Shown one piece after another: positions 50,019 through 50,284 of a stretch of 50,284 nucleotides of DNA. The notes under the pieces are model-generated. The model searched no databases, had not been told where the DNA came from, and saw only the letters and a program-made list of their open reading frames with translations. The position numbers and the translations under genes were made by a program. Positions within the stretch are counted from its first letter, which is position 1, and each line of letters begins with the position of its first letter. Origin of the DNA: an uncultured Marinoscillum sp. (GTDB lineage: Bacteria; Bacteroidota; Bacteroidia; Cytophagales; MED-G16); contig CACOFQ010000010.1 of the NCBI GenBank assembly GCA_902626505.1, forward strand, positions 1 to 50,284, given 5' to 3'.

Positions 50019-50284
50019 CAAATATATTTAATTGATCCGTGTCTAAATCTAACTCTAAAGTTTCCCCAACATCAAAATTATTTTCTTTATTATCTGTAGA
50101 AATATCCTTATTTGGTTTCTCCTCTACTCCTTCTACTTCAACTATACCCTCTACTTCTTTTCTTTCAAGAAGAGAAAATGTACCTGATCTTATTTTATCG
50201 ATTGAAATTTTATTTCCTATAGACTTCCAACCTTTTACATCAATAAAAGAGTCTAATTCAATTTCAGTAGGTTTTAGTTTTTTA
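50005..50284 (-). CDS. parC: C-terminal end of a probable DNA topoisomerase IV subunit A, 5' cut off
   Basis: The minus-strand frame is open to the window edge and gives 92 residues ending ...LNIFDEKD. The segment ELDSFIDVKGWKSIGNKIS is the pattern seen at the C-terminal end of flavobacterial topoisomerase IV / gyrase A-type proteins (D-x-F-I-D-V-K-G-W-K-A-x-G-N), followed by a variable acidic tail (DVGETLELDLDTDQ). The call rests on that one motif, recalled rather than searched. The gene ends 14 bases inside coaX. Confidence 0.6.
   Translation of the reverse strand, partial: KKLKPTEIELDSFIDVKGWKSIGNKISIDKIRSGTFSLLERKEVEGIVEVEGVEEKPNKDISTDNKENNFDVGETLELDLDTDQLNIFDEKD

Noticed and set aside
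1-50284. tRNA, rRNA, insertion sequences, prophage or plasmid genes
   Set aside because: I looked for cloverleaf-like and conserved RNA stretches and transposase motifs in the gaps and saw none; gaps are short and AT-rich.

Overview
The window is strongly AT-rich and densely coded, and it reads like the chromosome of a marine flavobacterium (Bacteroidota). Five things point there. Several families are typical of the phylum: DUF3078, the putative-porin family, VPS10/BNR-repeat secreted proteins, TSP3 plus DUF285 surface proteins, and many Cys-type lipoproteins. Start codons lack Shine-Dalgarno sequences. Several genes are preceded by a Bacteroidota-type promoter (TTG, 18-20 bases, TAnnTTTG). 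The LpxK, putative-porin and CoaX genes suit a Gram-negative bacterium of this group. Glycoside hydrolases for algal or detrital polysaccharides are scattered through it. Species-level placement is not possible from sequence alone. I saw no rRNA, tRNA, CRISPR array, transposase or phage gene, and no gene-free stretch longer than 300 bases.

Layout. 1-5.2 kb: a truncated DinB-like gene, two tiny membrane-protein genes, then a GH20 hexosaminidase - NagX-like acyltransferase - lipoprotein operon for amino-sugar polymers. 5.2-8.5 kb: small secreted proteins and micro-ORFs, including a coupled three-gene micro-operon and a 29-residue CDGSH iron-sulfur protein. 8.6-20 kb: GH10 and GH16 glycosidase lipoproteins, the rRNA pseudouridine synthase RluF, a SOUL-type haem-binding protein, an ATE-like aminoacyl-transferase, a SemiSWEET sugar transporter, a DUF1080 protein and many small membrane proteins. 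20-28 kb: oxidative pentose-phosphate genes (gnd divergent from zwf-pgl) running into an Nramp-like transporter and pxpABC (5-oxoprolinase). 28-35 kb: a five-gene minus-strand operon (Tat-exported class V aminotransferase, sterol-desaturase-like hydroxylase, PLP dehydratase, ornithine-cyclodeaminase-family reductase, VPS10/BNR protein). 35-41 kb: repeat-containing surface proteins and a cupredoxin lipoprotein. 41-50 kb: housekeeping and envelope genes (lpxK with a porin, a beta-barrel protein and a TspO-like protein; Nif3; a CT398-type zinc ribbon protein; histidine phosphatase; a PAS-UbiA prenyltransferase fusion; coaX; the tail of a probable topoisomerase IV subunit A).

Most notable points: (i) a family of related promoters at about 0.5, 0.8, 1.0 and 6.4 kb, with the -7 box only 3-4 bases before the start codon in three of them (and in an unrelated promoter at 18.6 kb), which predicts leaderless mRNAs and a small regulon that includes two paralogous lipoproteins; (ii) an Nramp-fold protein that has lost both metal-binding motifs and sits inside a pxpABC operon, a candidate 5-oxoproline transporter; (iii) the dehydratase/iminoreductase operon, which resembles part of a hydroxy-amino-acid pathway; (iv) a PAS-UbiA fusion; (v) a divergent GH10 lacking normally conserved active-site aromatic and His residues. 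All functions are read from motifs and general family knowledge; no searches were run.
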